Counted from the stretch's first letter, positions 1 to 8,130 are shown. The stretch is 15,890 nucleotides of DNA from Acidimicrobiaceae bacterium (GCA_002722525.1 PBMJ01000013.1:1-15890), one strand, 5' to 3'. A program made the numbers and translations. Notes: generated by a model not told the origin, from the sequence alone.

Positions 1-48
1 ATTGATGGACTTTTGGAAGCTTCAGCCTCGACGCTCGAAAACATCTAA
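1..48 (+). CDS. Possible C-terminal end of a gene entering from the left (partial)
   Basis: Frame 1 on the plus strand is open from the window edge to a TAA at 46-48 and would encode 15 residues ending in ASASTLENI. The composition is plausible for a real C-terminus, but the stretch is far too short to identify. Its stop would overlap the TAG of the convergent epoxide hydrolase gene (45-47) in a shared CTAA, exactly the arrangement at 7241-7244. An alternative reading is a minus-strand gene starting with ATG at 44-42 directly after the epoxide hydrolase stop, which is also open to the edge. Flanking sequence is needed to choose between them. Confidence 0.3.
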   Translation: MDGLLEASASTLENI

Positions 49-1208
49 TCTAAATCTTTAAAGAACTCCTGTAAGTCTTCTACTACAAGGTGCGGTTCCT
101 CAGCCGCAGCGAAATGCCCACCCCGTGGCATAACCGTGTATCGCTGTAAATTACAGTATTCTTCTAGGATCTTTCGTGGCAAGTGAACAACGTCTTTCGG
201 GAAAATAGCGAAAGCTGTTGGTGCTTCCAACCGTGGCATCCGGTCGTGAGCCAGAGGCCATGGCTTTTTGAAATGCTCATGATAAATCCGTAACGAAGAG
301 CCAATTGAACCAGTGCACCAATACAGCGCCGCTGTAGTACATAAATGCTCTCTAGTGAAAGAATCCTCAACGTTCCCAGAATTATCGCTCCAATTCCTTC
401 GCCGTTCCCATATCCATGCAGCAGTAGCTATAGGTGAATCTGTCAGTCCGTATGCAAGAGTTTGAGGATCCAAAAGGTGTGCTGTGACATGTGAACGTAT
501 AGTGCTCTCCGCTTCAGCACTTCGCTCTAATTTCCATGTTTCATCCTCTTCCCAAACATCCTCAGGGAGAGTCCTTCGATCAACTCCCGGTATTAAACTG
601 AGGCTGAGATGAGCCCCAATTAATGAATTCGCGTACTCATGTGATAAGTGCGCTGTAACTAGAGCACCCCAATCTCCTCCATGGGCACAAAATCGATCAT
701 GCCCGAGAACTTCGGTCATCAGAATATTCCAAAGCTCTGCGACTCGACGGACGTCAACACCAGAATGGGCTAGTGGAGTGGAAAAAGCAAAACCCGGAAG
801 CGATGGAACATAAACATCGAAACTATCTTCTGGGTTCCCACCATATTTTTCAGGGTCACTCAGTGGACCGATGACATCCTTAAAGTCCCAAAACGTCCAT
901 GGCCAGCCATGAGTTAAGACGATGGGCTTTGGATTAGGTCCTCGCCCAGGTGCATGAAGATAATGGATCGGGACCCCTTCTATCTCCACTACATAATTGT
1001 CCCATTCGTTTATTTGATCTGATATTTTTTTCCAGTCCCATTCTGAGACCCAAAAATCTACCATCTCCTGAAGCCATGATCTTGGCACCCCGTATACCCA
1101 TTTATCTTCTCCAATAATGTCAGGCCATCTGGTTTCTTTCAGTCTCCGAAACATCATGTCAAGGGTGTCCGGATCGAAATCCACTGTTATTTTTTCTGGT
1201 GACTTCAC
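45..1208 (-). CDS. Epoxide hydrolase, EHN / microsomal-type alpha/beta hydrolase
   Basis: A 387-residue protein predicted to open epoxides to vicinal diols through a covalent ester intermediate, in the cytoplasm (no signal peptide seen). It begins with the EHN-type N-terminal segment (about 5-110, ending in the oxyanion motif HGWP at 100-103). The nucleophile lies in GGDWG (Asp179). The lid carries the substrate-activating Tyr in SSLRIYHE (Tyr309) with a second candidate Tyr at 296. The charge-relay acid is Asp339 in FPKDVVH, where mammalian microsomal epoxide hydrolase has Glu, and the base is His365 in RGGHFAA. The full catalytic set is therefore present and the length is normal for the family. 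The start is a GTG that overlaps the upstream TGA as GTGA, with AGGAG about nine bases upstream. It is the last gene of a three-gene operon with the EthD protein and acyl-CoA dehydrogenase. Substrate is unknown. Confidence 0.88.
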   Translation of the reverse strand: MKSPEKITVDFDPDTLDMMFRRLKETRWPDIIGEDKWVYGVPRSWLQEMVDFWVSEWDWKKISDQINEWDNYVVEIEGVPIHYLHAPGRGPNPKPIVLTHGWPWTFWDFKDVIGPLSDPEKYGGNPEDSFDVYVPSLPGFAFSTPLAHSGVDVRRVAELWNILMTEVLGHDRFCAHGGDWGALVTAHLSHEYANSLIGAHLSLSLIPGVDRRTLPEDVWEEDETWKLERSAEAESTIRSHVTAHLLDPQTLAYGLTDSPIATAAWIWERRRNWSDNSGNVEDSFTREHLCTTAALYWCTGSIGSSLRIYHEHFKKPWPLAHDRMPRLEAPTAFAIFPKDVVHLPRKILEEYCNLQRYTVMPRGGHFAAAEEPHLVVEDLQEFFKDLD

Positions 1209-1816
1209 TTCTCTGCTCTCCTAACTCGCATTTCAGATACCATGATCGAACACGTAGTCTGATAGTTAATAAATTTTTGTGTATCTTCTCGAACAATTCT
1301 CTGACTGCTTTCTTTAAGATAGAAGCGCTCGAACCAATCCGATGTGCCAGTAAACCAAAGTTCGCTTATTCCATCAATCACTGATCTTTTTGATTTCTGG
1401 CCGTACAAGTATTCGATATCAGTGTTCTGAGCATACCTTTCCATTCCATGATGCTCTCGGGCTATATCGATATGTCGCTGGTAGTGCTTGTAGAACGCTT
1501 CACTACTAAGGTCTTCCTTCTTACTGACGAGCGAAACCTGCTTTAGGCCGGGATACTTTCCGACGTTATTGCCACGCTCATAAGACCAAGCGGTAACTTT
1601 CCTGACTGAAAGGCCGACATCTCCAATAGGTTCAGGAGAAGTCGACCATATAATCCCCTGAAACTGCTCTTCGAATTCCTGCACACCGCGCAATGTCATG
1701 AGAGGAGCCTGATCTGATACTGAATCAATAGAAATAATATTTGTATCAGAAATTCTTTCAGATGGATCTGGTATCCGGTCGAAATAAATATGCGCGTAGA
1801 CGTTTTCGCAGTTCAT
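1205..1816 (-). CDS. EthD-domain (dimeric alpha/beta barrel) protein of unknown function
   Basis: 203 residues. The C-terminal half (about 92-195) has the EthD-family pattern: a KQVSLVSKKEDLS strand, the helix FYKHYQRHIDIAREHHG with His111 and His115, then ISELWF and the REDTQKFI segment. EthD-like proteins are small dimeric ferredoxin-fold barrels often encoded beside oxidative catabolic genes; their biochemical role is usually unknown. Residues 1-90 match nothing I recognise and may be a second, diverged copy of the same fold. The ATG overlaps the acyl-CoA dehydrogenase stop as ATGA, and its own stop overlaps the epoxide hydrolase GTG, so it is very probably co-translated with both. A role in the same pathway is inference from position only. 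Confidence 0.75.
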   Translation of the reverse strand: MNCENVYAHIYFDRIPDPSERISDTNIISIDSVSDQAPLMTLRGVQEFEEQFQGIIWSTSPEPIGDVGLSVRKVTAWSYERGNNVGKYPGLKQVSLVSKKEDLSSEAFYKHYQRHIDIAREHHGMERYAQNTDIEYLYGQKSKRSVIDGISELWFTGTSDWFERFYLKESSQRIVREDTQKFINYQTTCSIMVSEMRVRRAEK

Positions 1817-3030
1817 CCTTTAGGTATGTCCTTCCATGGAATTCCTCTATCGACTCGAATATCTCTTGGAAGACCTAACGCTTGTTCACCAAGGTTGTTG
1901 CGATGAACCTCATCTGTCCCGCCCCCGATTGAAATCGGGTAACGGGCATGCAACAGTTCCATAGCCCATTCACTTGCCTTGTTGGTAACAACCACTCCCG
2001 CTGCACCAAGTAGCCATTGAGCTAGATCACCTTCTAGCCGTCGGTTATGAGCAACGTAGAGTTTAACGATTGATGGGTGGATGGGCGGGGACATCCCTTT
2101 TCTGACAGCCGCTGATATTTTTCCACTCATAATTTTTAGAAGCTTGTTTCTCACATAGACGGCAACAAGTTTTTGCCTAATAACAGGTTCGTCGGCCTTT
2201 CCTAGCTCCTGGGCGAGTTGAATCAACTGTTGAGGATTGTCCCCGCTTGCCCCCCCGATCATTGCTGATTCGTTACTCATAACAGCTCTCGCTGGGCCCC
2301 AACCCTTATCGACTTCTCCAAGCACATTGGAAACATGGCACTTTGCTCCGTCAATAAAAACTTCAGCAAAATGGCCGGCTCCGTGTGCCTGTATGAGAGG
2401 GCGAACTTCTACTCCTCTCTGTTTCATGTCGAATAGAAGAAAAGTTATTCCTTCATGTTTGTGTGCATCCGGGTTCGTCCTCACTAAGAGAATTCCCATG
2501 TCTGCATACATTGCTGCTGAATTCCATACTTTTTGTCCGTGGATGACGAATTCTTCGCCATCTAATTCAGCGCGTGTAGCTAAACCTGCGAGGTCGCTTC
2601 CAGCACCTGGCTCACTAAACAGCTGGCACCAACTGACCTCTCCACTAATCAGCGATGGGATATGGGTTTTCTTTTGTTCTTCTGTTCCATGCTTTAAGAG
2701 CGCTGGCAAGGTCATTGAAATGATTGAATTGAAGAATCCAGTATGGACTTGATATCCGGCTGCTTCCTCTCTGAAGATACGCTGCATCCATGGTTCTCCC
2801 CCATGACCTCCATATTCTGTTGGGACTGTAACTCCTGCATAGCCAGCGTCATATAGTTTCTTTTGCCTTTGCTGACAATCGAGATGATGCTGATTCTCTC
2901 TCCCACGACTGGGCATCCAATGAAGGGTCGAAAATGGCTGCTTTTCTTCAATGAGATCGATATTTTCTGCAAGCCAAGCACTGGTTTCTAACCGATATTC
3001 GTCTTCGCTGTTTATCTCCATTGAAGTCAT
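1813..3030 (-). CDS. Acyl-CoA dehydrogenase (FadE-like flavoprotein)
   Basis: 405 residues from the ATG at 3030. It should oxidise an acyl-CoA to the 2,3-enoyl-CoA with FAD. Seen: the N-terminal helical domain with VTVPTEYGGHGG (about 68-78), the flavin-binding middle-domain motif CQLFSEPGAGSDLAG (135-149), GQKVWNS (165-171), and the C-terminal signature GGGTDEVHRN (369-378) followed by LGLPRD (385-390). The classic Glu before the GT of this signature is Gly370. Glu254 in SNESAMIGG sits near the alternative base position used by isovaleryl/long-chain type enzymes and many actinobacterial FadE proteins, so activity is plausible. A frame running up to 3141 would add 37 residues of unrelated composition that overlap the divergent peptidase gene. 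I prefer 3030 (a second ATG lies at 3021), partly because of a well-placed TAGAAT promoter hexamer. First gene of the operon with the EthD protein and epoxide hydrolase. Confidence 0.9.
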   Translation of the reverse strand: MTSMEINSEDEYRLETSAWLAENIDLIEEKQPFSTLHWMPSRGRENQHHLDCQQRQKKLYDAGYAGVTVPTEYGGHGGEPWMQRIFREEAAGYQVHTGFFNSIISMTLPALLKHGTEEQKKTHIPSLISGEVSWCQLFSEPGAGSDLAGLATRAELDGEEFVIHGQKVWNSAAMYADMGILLVRTNPDAHKHEGITFLLFDMKQRGVEVRPLIQAHGAGHFAEVFIDGAKCHVSNVLGEVDKGWGPARAVMSNESAMIGGASGDNPQQLIQLAQELGKADEPVIRQKLVAVYVRNKLLKIMSGKISAAVRKGMSPPIHPSIVKLYVAHNRRLEGDLAQWLLGAAGVVVTNKASEWAMELLHARYPISIGGGTDEVHRNNLGEQALGLPRDIRVDRGIPWKDIPKG

Positions 3031-3037
3031 TACTCGG

Positions 3038-3043
3038 ATTCTA
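3038..3043 (-). promoter_or_regulatory. Candidate -10 hexamer TAGAAT for leaderless acyl-CoA dehydrogenase transcript
   Basis: On the minus strand TAGAAT is followed by seven bases and then the ATG at 3030, with no convincing Shine-Dalgarno sequence between them. A TANNNT hexamer at this distance is the usual signature of transcription starting at or next to the start codon. No clear -35 box is visible. The 67-base gap to the divergent peptidase gene must hold both promoters. Confidence 0.4.
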
Positions 3044-3079
3044 TGGTGAAGAAGAGATTTGAAGCGAATATCGTGGAAG

Positions 3080-3085
3080 AAGGAG
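3080..3085 (+). promoter_or_regulatory. Ribosome binding site AAGGAG setting the S9 peptidase start
   Basis: AAGGAG lies 12 bases before the ATG at 3098. This is a long spacing but the only strong Shine-Dalgarno match here. It supports 3098 over any start further upstream in the same frame, where the extra residues are basic, low in complexity and overlap the divergent gene's promoter. Confidence 0.5.
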
Positions 3086-3097
3086 AAAGAAATTTTT

Positions 3098-5191
3098 ATG
3101 GAAACGTTTCCAAGACAGTACGCAAGAACACGAAGATTCACGGTGGGGGCGCCGCGATCATTTGCGATCTCTTCGAATGGAAACAGTATTAGCTACCTGC
3201 AGTCTTCTTCAGGGAGTGACCCTAGAAACAAACTCTGGATTCATAACCCTCAGTCACAAACTGAGGTGCTTCTCGCTGACCCTCAAGATCTACAAGGTAT
3301 CGGGAAGAACCATGAAATTTCTGAAGATGAGCAATCACGAAGAGAGCGGGTGAGAGAAGTTGGATCTGGAATTGTTGCTTTTAGTTCCAGCGCCGAGTCT
3401 CCCAATGTTTGCTTTACATCAGATGGAACACTTTATGTAGCGAACTTAGATTCGAGAGAAATTACAAGTTTTGAAACTGTAGGTAGTGTCTTTGATCCAC
3501 AAATAAATCCAAATGGCAGCCTTATCGCTTATGTGTCGGGCGGGGAGTTACGGTATCTAGATTCATCTGGAAATGACTTTTTGGTAGTCGGAAGTCAGGA
3601 TCAGCATATATCTCACGGCGTAGCAGACTTTATAGCAGCTGAGGAGATGGGTCGAAGAAGGGGTTACTGGTGGTCACCACGTGGAGATCGTCTTCTCGTT
3701 ACAGAGGTAGATAACTCTAATGTTCTTAATTGGCATATTCTAAGTTCAGCAGACCCGAGCTCTCCCCCGAAATCACTTCGGTATCCAAAAGCAGGAACCA
3801 ATAATCCGGAAGTCAAACTGAGGGTGTACACGCTAGAAGGAGATGGGCTTCAAATCGATTGGAGCCAGTCGGCCTTTTGGGAATACCTTGTCAATATTCA
3901 GTGGACTCAAGAATCCCTAATCTACCTAACAGTCCAGACTAGGGATCAAAAATCCATGGGACTCTTAAAAGTGGATTCCGATACTGGAGCTGTCGAGGAA
4001 ATATACCGATGGAGCGATGCCTGCTGGGTAGAGATCATTTATGGAGCCCCAAAAATTATTGGGGAGCAGATCATTACGGTTCAGGATCGAAATGATGCAA
4101 GGTCGCTTGTGATAAATAATCACCCTATATCAGGTGACGACCTTCAAGTACGGTCCCTGATTAACTGTAACGAACAAGGGGTAATAGCCGCAGTCAGTCC
4201 AAACCCATTGGAGCAACACATTATCCACTTTGATTTCGAGGGTAAAAGAACTGCCTTTACTGAAGACCCTGGAGTTCACGATGCCGTCTCTAATGGGAAA
4301 ACAACAGTGATCCAATATCGAAATATGGATATTCATGGAGTCAAAACAACAGTCTTTGCAGGAGATTCCCCTATTTCTGAGATTAAAGACCTGTCGGAAA
4401 AACCTGTCATCTCTCTCAACGTAAGCTTTCATCGACTAGGAGAGAACGAACTTGAATCTGTTGTTCTCTTCCCTCAAAATCATGACGGTACTAGGCTACT
4501 TCCGGTTCTTCTTGACCCCTATGGTGGACCGCATGCGCAACGAGTGCGCTGTGCTCAGGGCCTCTTTGGAGTTTCGCAATGGTTCGCGGATCAAGGTTTC
4601 GCTGTCATTGTCAGTGATGGTCGGGGAACACCGGGTCGCTCACCCGCATTCGAAAGAGAAGTATATGGAGATCTCGCAACTGCTGCCCTAGAAGATCAGA
4701 TTACTGCTCTATCTGCCGCAGCGGAGATCTATAAACACCTTGATCTTGATCGAGTGGGGATACGTGGCTGGTCATTTGGCGGCTACCTTGCCGCTCTGGC
4801 AGTACTGAGAAGGCCAGATATATTCCATGCTGCTGTAGCAGGAGCTCCAGTGACTGACTGGGAGCTCTATGACACTCATTACACGGAGCGTTATCTAGGA
4901 CATCCGCTAGAAACCCCTGAGAATTACGAAAACACAAATCTGTGTAATGAGGCACACAAGTTAGAGAGTCCATTACTCCTAATCCATGGCTTGGCTGACG
5001 ATAACGTTGTTGCATCTCATACGTTTCAGCTTTCCCAAGCTCTTCTAGAAGCAGGAAAACCCCATGAAGTACTTCCCCTTTCTGGCGTTTCCCATATGAC
5101 TCCGCAGGAAACTGTCGCTGAAAATCTTTTACGCGTACAGTTAAGGTTTCTGAAGAAATCACTTGGTATCGACGATGAGGGGGATAAATGA
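3098..5191 (+). CDS. Dipeptidyl-peptidase IV-like serine peptidase (S9B family)
   Basis: 697 residues. It should release N-terminal dipeptides, typically after Pro or Ala. The N-terminal two thirds (about 10-440) is the beta-propeller domain and contains the double-Glu motif in FIAAEEMGRRRGYWWSP (Glu182-Glu183) that binds the substrate's free amino group in true DPP IV enzymes. The alpha/beta hydrolase domain follows: the oxyanion Tyr475 in LLDPYGGPHAQ, the nucleophile Ser559 in GWSFGG, the S1-pocket motif HYTERYLG (594-601), Asp634 in HGLADDNV and His666 in GVSHM. All catalytic and recognition residues are present. No signal peptide is visible at the chosen start, unlike secreted or periplasmic bacterial DPP IV, so a cytoplasmic enzyme is likely. 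Its TGA overlaps the next gene's ATG, which makes a metabolic operon with a CoA-transferase and an oxygenase, an unexpected partnership. Confidence 0.92.
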   Translation: METFPRQYARTRRFTVGAPRSFAISSNGNSISYLQSSSGSDPRNKLWIHNPQSQTEVLLADPQDLQGIGKNHEISEDEQSRRERVREVGSGIVAFSSSAESPNVCFTSDGTLYVANLDSREITSFETVGSVFDPQINPNGSLIAYVSGGELRYLDSSGNDFLVVGSQDQHISHGVADFIAAEEMGRRRGYWWSPRGDRLLVTEVDNSNVLNWHILSSADPSSPPKSLRYPKAGTNNPEVKLRVYTLEGDGLQIDWSQSAFWEYLVNIQWTQESLIYLTVQTRDQKSMGLLKVDSDTGAVEEIYRWSDACWVEIIYGAPKIIGEQIITVQDRNDARSLVINNHPISGDDLQVRSLINCNEQGVIAAVSPNPLEQHIIHFDFEGKRTAFTEDPGVHDAVSNGKTTVIQYRNMDIHGVKTTVFAGDSPISEIKDLSEKPVISLNVSFHRLGENELESVVLFPQNHDGTRLLPVLLDPYGGPHAQRVRCAQGLFGVSQWFADQGFAVIVSDGRGTPGRSPAFEREVYGDLATAALEDQITALSAAAEIYKHLDLDRVGIRGWSFGGYLAALAVLRRPDIFHAAVAGAPVTDWELYDTHYTERYLGHPLETPENYENTNLCNEAHKLESPLLLIHGLADDNVVASHTFQLSQALLEAGKPHEVLPLSGVSHMTPQETVAENLLRVQLRFLKKSLGIDDEGDK

Positions 5192-6399
5192 TTGGCCCAT
5201 TGGAAGGCATGAGGGTAATAGAGGGTTCTGCTTTTGTCGCCGCGCCTTCCGGTGGGATGACGTTAGCGCAACTTGGCGCTGAGGTAATCCGATTTGATCC
5301 TATTGGTGGAGGATTGGACTATAAACGATGGCCATTGACCGAAGATGGACAGTCGCTTTACTGGGCTGGACTTAATAAGGGGAAAAAATCGATTCAGGTC
5401 GATTTCCGATCTCAAGAAGGGCAAGAGCTTCTCAAAGAACTAATTGGAGCATCGGGTGAAGATTCAGGTTATTTCCTTACTAACTTCCCTACCAAGGGTT
5501 GGCTATCTTATGAGAGTCTCAACACAATTCGCGAAGATCTGATCATGCTGAACGTGGTTGGAAATCATGATGGAACAACTGCGCTTGACTACACCGTCAA
5601 TTCGGCTATGGGCTACCCCTCCGTGACAGGCCAAGAGGGGTATGACGGCGTTATCAACCACGTTCTGCCCGCATGGGACATAGTATGTGGACAGACAGCA
5701 GCAATAGGGCTTCTCGCCGCTGGTCGCCACAGAGATCGGACAGGGGAAGGCCAATTTATCAAATTGGCCCTAAGTGATGTCGCACTTTCTGCTGTTGCTG
5801 CCCTTGGACATATCGCGGAAGCGCAAATCCTTGACTCCGAACGTGAACGTATCGGAAATGAACTCTATGGGGCTCTAGGGCGGGACTACACAACGGCTGA
5901 CGGGAAAAAAGTGATCGCCGTTGCAATAACAAAAAAACAATGGGAAGCCTTGTGCTCTGCATGTGAAATGACAGAAGCTATGGAACAACTCGCAAATCAA
6001 GAAGGACTTGATTTATATCGAAATGAAGGTGACCGTTTCAAAGTCCGAGAACGTATTCACCCGCATGTGGAAGCATGGTGCAAAGAACGTAATTTTGAGG
6101 AGGTACGACAGATTTGGGATAACCTCGGCGTGTGCTGGGGGCCTTATCAAACGTTCAAAGAGCTCGTGCAAAATGACAAACGTGTCTCAGAATCTAACCC
6201 TATGTTCGCAAAAATTAGACAAGAAGGAATCGGGGAATACCTTTCACCAAGTAGCCCTCTTCACTTCGAGGGAATCGGCCGTATGAGTCCTGTACCGGCG
6301 CCACAATTAGGAGAACACACAGATCAAATAATGGCAGAAATACTTGGTTTAACAAGCACTGAGATAGGAAGGTTACGAGATTCCCAAATAATCCAATGA
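5188..6399 (+). CDS. mct: Family III CoA-transferase, probable 2-methylfumaryl-CoA isomerase (mesaconyl-CoA C1-C4 CoA transferase)
   Basis: 403 residues of the CaiB/BaiF family. It carries EGSAFVAAPSGGMTLAQLGA (12-31), FDPIGGGLDYKRWP (36-49), WAGLNKGKKSI (59-69) and HVLPAWDIVCGQ (158-169). From memory these closely match Mct of Chloroflexus, which moves CoA within one molecule from C1 to C4 of mesaconate in the second cycle of the 3-hydroxypropionate bi-cycle. Asp164 is the expected nucleophile (the Asp169 equivalent of formyl-CoA transferase). The C-terminal RMSPVPAPQLGEHTDQI segment and the overall length also fit. The ATG overlaps the peptidase stop as ATGA and has GAGGGGG four bases upstream. 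None of the other bi-cycle enzymes is in the window, so the physiological substrate may be another branched dicarboxyl-CoA. Family assignment is secure; the precise reaction is an inference from sequence resemblance. Confidence 0.8.
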   Translation: MIGPLEGMRVIEGSAFVAAPSGGMTLAQLGAEVIRFDPIGGGLDYKRWPLTEDGQSLYWAGLNKGKKSIQVDFRSQEGQELLKELIGASGEDSGYFLTNFPTKGWLSYESLNTIREDLIMLNVVGNHDGTTALDYTVNSAMGYPSVTGQEGYDGVINHVLPAWDIVCGQTAAIGLLAAGRHRDRTGEGQFIKLALSDVALSAVAALGHIAEAQILDSERERIGNELYGALGRDYTTADGKKVIAVAITKKQWEALCSACEMTEAMEQLANQEGLDLYRNEGDRFKVRERIHPHVEAWCKERNFEEVRQIWDNLGVCWGPYQTFKELVQNDKRVSESNPMFAKIRQEGIGEYLSPSSPLHFEGIGRMSPVPAPQLGEHTDQIMAEILGLTSTEIGRLRDSQIIQ

Positions 6400-7244
6400 C
6401 TAATTTTGACATTCTTTTAGACGAATCTCACGTAGAGGGTTTTTGGCGCGATGGTTTTGTTGTACTCCGGAACGTAATTAACCCAAGTCTGGTCCTGTCT
6501 ATGGAAGAACCAATTAAGAGGGCTATTTCCAGTAACAGTACCGATCTTACTCAATTAGGGCCGGTTGTTGCCCCGAATAGTGTCCTTTCCGATCCGAATG
6601 TTCCATCATCAGAAGGTTCCGGCCGATTCGTTGCTGGAACCGATTATTGGATCAGTGATGAAGATTTCGCTAACTTCGCCTGTGAATCAGCAATCCCTCA
6701 AATCGTCGCCCAGATCCTTCAGAGCGGCTCTGTATGGCTTTATGAAGACTCTATCTTGGTTAAGGAACCGAACACGGCAGAGGAAACGGCTTTCCATCAG
6801 GATCTTTCCTATTTCCATGTTTCTGGTGAACAGGCATGTACCGTTTGGGTTCCTTTGGATTTCTCCTCACCTAGTACCGGAGCAATTCGTTTCGTCAAAG
6901 GATCCCATAAGGATTTAACCCCATATAGACCAAACTGGTTCGTCTCAGATGAGCCTCTACCGAACACTGTAGGTGAACGAGTTCCTCAGATACCTTCTGC
7001 ACTTGTTACTGCTCCAACTTTGTCTCCTGGTGATCTGACTATTCATCATGCTCGTACCCTTCACGGGGCTTCGGCGAACCGCTCTACAGATCAGTCACGG
7101 AGAGCAATATCGATTCGGTACTGTGGAGATGATGCTCGCTACCACATTCGCGAGGGAGCTCCACTAAAACCCCATCATGAAACAGTTTCAAATGGTGATA
7201 TTCTTACCCATGAACGCTGCCCAAAAGTGTGGCCTCGAACCTAA
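6396..7244 (+). CDS. Phytanoyl-CoA dioxygenase (PhyH) family Fe(II)/2-oxoglutarate oxygenase
   Basis: 282 residues. The double-stranded beta-helix fold is indicated by the iron facial triad: His134 and Asp136 in FHQDLSYF, and the distal His223 in ARTLHGASANRS. An Arg at 235 or 236 is placed to bind the 2-oxoglutarate carboxylate. VPLDFSSPSTGAIRFVKGSH (152-171) is the typical PhyH strand pair. Members hydroxylate acyl-CoAs, osmolytes, terpenoids or phosphonates, so the substrate cannot be read from sequence. The ATG overlaps the CoA-transferase TGA and no separate Shine-Dalgarno is visible, so translation is probably coupled. The TAA at 7242-7244 overlaps the TAG of the convergent gene. Acting next to a CoA-transferase it may hydroxylate a CoA thioester or its free acid, which is inference. 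Confidence 0.87.
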   Translation: MTNFDILLDESHVEGFWRDGFVVLRNVINPSLVLSMEEPIKRAISSNSTDLTQLGPVVAPNSVLSDPNVPSSEGSGRFVAGTDYWISDEDFANFACESAIPQIVAQILQSGSVWLYEDSILVKEPNTAEETAFHQDLSYFHVSGEQACTVWVPLDFSSPSTGAIRFVKGSHKDLTPYRPNWFVSDEPLPNTVGERVPQIPSALVTAPTLSPGDLTIHHARTLHGASANRSTDQSRRAISIRYCGDDARYHIREGAPLKPHHETVSNGDILTHERCPKVWPRT

Positions 7245-8122
7245 CTGTTAATAAGGGAACGAACCTCTCCCAATAAACCGATGGTCTCAATCGCTTCTTT
7301 TTGTGGGAGTGTCATGCACCGACATGTGACTTCACTAAAACCAAGTTCTTTGTAAGGCCGCAATTGTTCTGCTGCTTGTTCTGGGTTACCGACAATGACA
7401 GCATCTCGCTGCATGCCCCTATAGCCTTTTTCGATCAATTGGTCGCCAAGTTCTTCTGCTTTCTTTTCATCTTTGAGGACTATCACATCTTTACGAATAA
7501 TTGGCCTAGGTTTCTTATCGAGGCCTTCACATGCCTCAAGGTAGCACTCTAATAGCTCTCCAGCTTTCGCATGATTCAAGAATGGGGCTGCATACCATAC
7601 GTCACCTACTCGGGCTGCTCGGCGAATTCCTTCCTTGCTGGTACTGGCTCCAATCCACCATTCGATCTTCTGCGTTGGGACAGGATTAACCTGCAGATCT
7701 GAATCGTTTTTTGCAAAAAGTGATTTGATTATTGCGATCTTTTTTTCCAGATCGGCGCCTCTTGTTTGTATGGAAGCACCCATAGCTTTGAAAGTTTCTT
7801 CGCCGTCACCAACACCAGTCTGGACAACAAACGTAGCTTTCGTTAGCGCTGCCAACGTCCCAACTTGTTCTGCCACCAGAACTGGATTCCAAAGAGGTAA
7901 AAGGAATAAGCAACCAACAGGACCAGCCTGCCATTCCGCTAAGAGCCGGCCGAGCATAGGGACATTCTGAAAGTAGTTGATTGGAGTTAAATGATGATCA
8001 CCAAGTGAAAGTAAATCTAGTCCCACTTGATTAGCTTCTCTGGCACGCTCAATAATTGATTGTGCTCCTGTATAAGGGTCTGATCCGAATGAAGCAGATG
8101 CTATAGAAAGTCCTACCTTCAT
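7241..8122 (-). CDS. Luciferase-like monooxygenase family oxidoreductase (FMN- or F420-dependent)
   Basis: 293 residues with a TIM-barrel luciferase-like pattern: MKVGLSI at strand 1, LLSLGDHH (37-44), LLPLWNPVLVAEQV (74-87), WWIGAST (155-161), AARVGDVWYAAP (169-180) and the C-terminal VGNPEQAAEQL (244-254). The protein is shorter than the roughly 330-350 residues common in the family but all strands seem represented. F420 versus FMN use cannot be settled by eye. AGGAA lies about seven bases before the ATG and overlaps the SDR stop codon, with only eight bases between the two genes, so the pair is co-transcribed. Two flavin- or nicotinamide-linked oxidoreductases in tandem suggest successive oxidation steps on one substrate (inference). 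Confidence 0.85.
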   Translation of the reverse strand: MKVGLSIASASFGSDPYTGAQSIIERAREANQVGLDLLSLGDHHLTPINYFQNVPMLGRLLAEWQAGPVGCLFLLPLWNPVLVAEQVGTLAALTKATFVVQTGVGDGEETFKAMGASIQTRGADLEKKIAIIKSLFAKNDSDLQVNPVPTQKIEWWIGASTSKEGIRRAARVGDVWYAAPFLNHAKAGELLECYLEACEGLDKKPRPIIRKDVIVLKDEKKAEELGDQLIEKGYRGMQRDAVIVGNPEQAAEQLRPYKELGFSEVTCRCMTLPQKEAIETIGLLGEVRSLINS

Positions 8123-8130
8123 GAAATTTC

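Noticed and set aside
2237..2752. 171-codon plus-strand open frame inside the acyl-CoA dehydrogenase gene
   Set aside because: Antisense shadow: composition is Ser/Pro/Cys-rich with no family pattern, and the opposite strand encodes clear dehydrogenase motifs.
3031..3141. N-terminal extension of the acyl-CoA dehydrogenase to 3141
   Set aside because: The extra 37 residues do not resemble a dehydrogenase N-terminus and would overlap the peptidase start and its ribosome binding site.
4701..5210. 169-codon minus-strand open frame under the peptidase catalytic domain
   Set aside because: Shadow of a gene with intact Ser-Asp-His triad; no recognisable domain in the antisense product.
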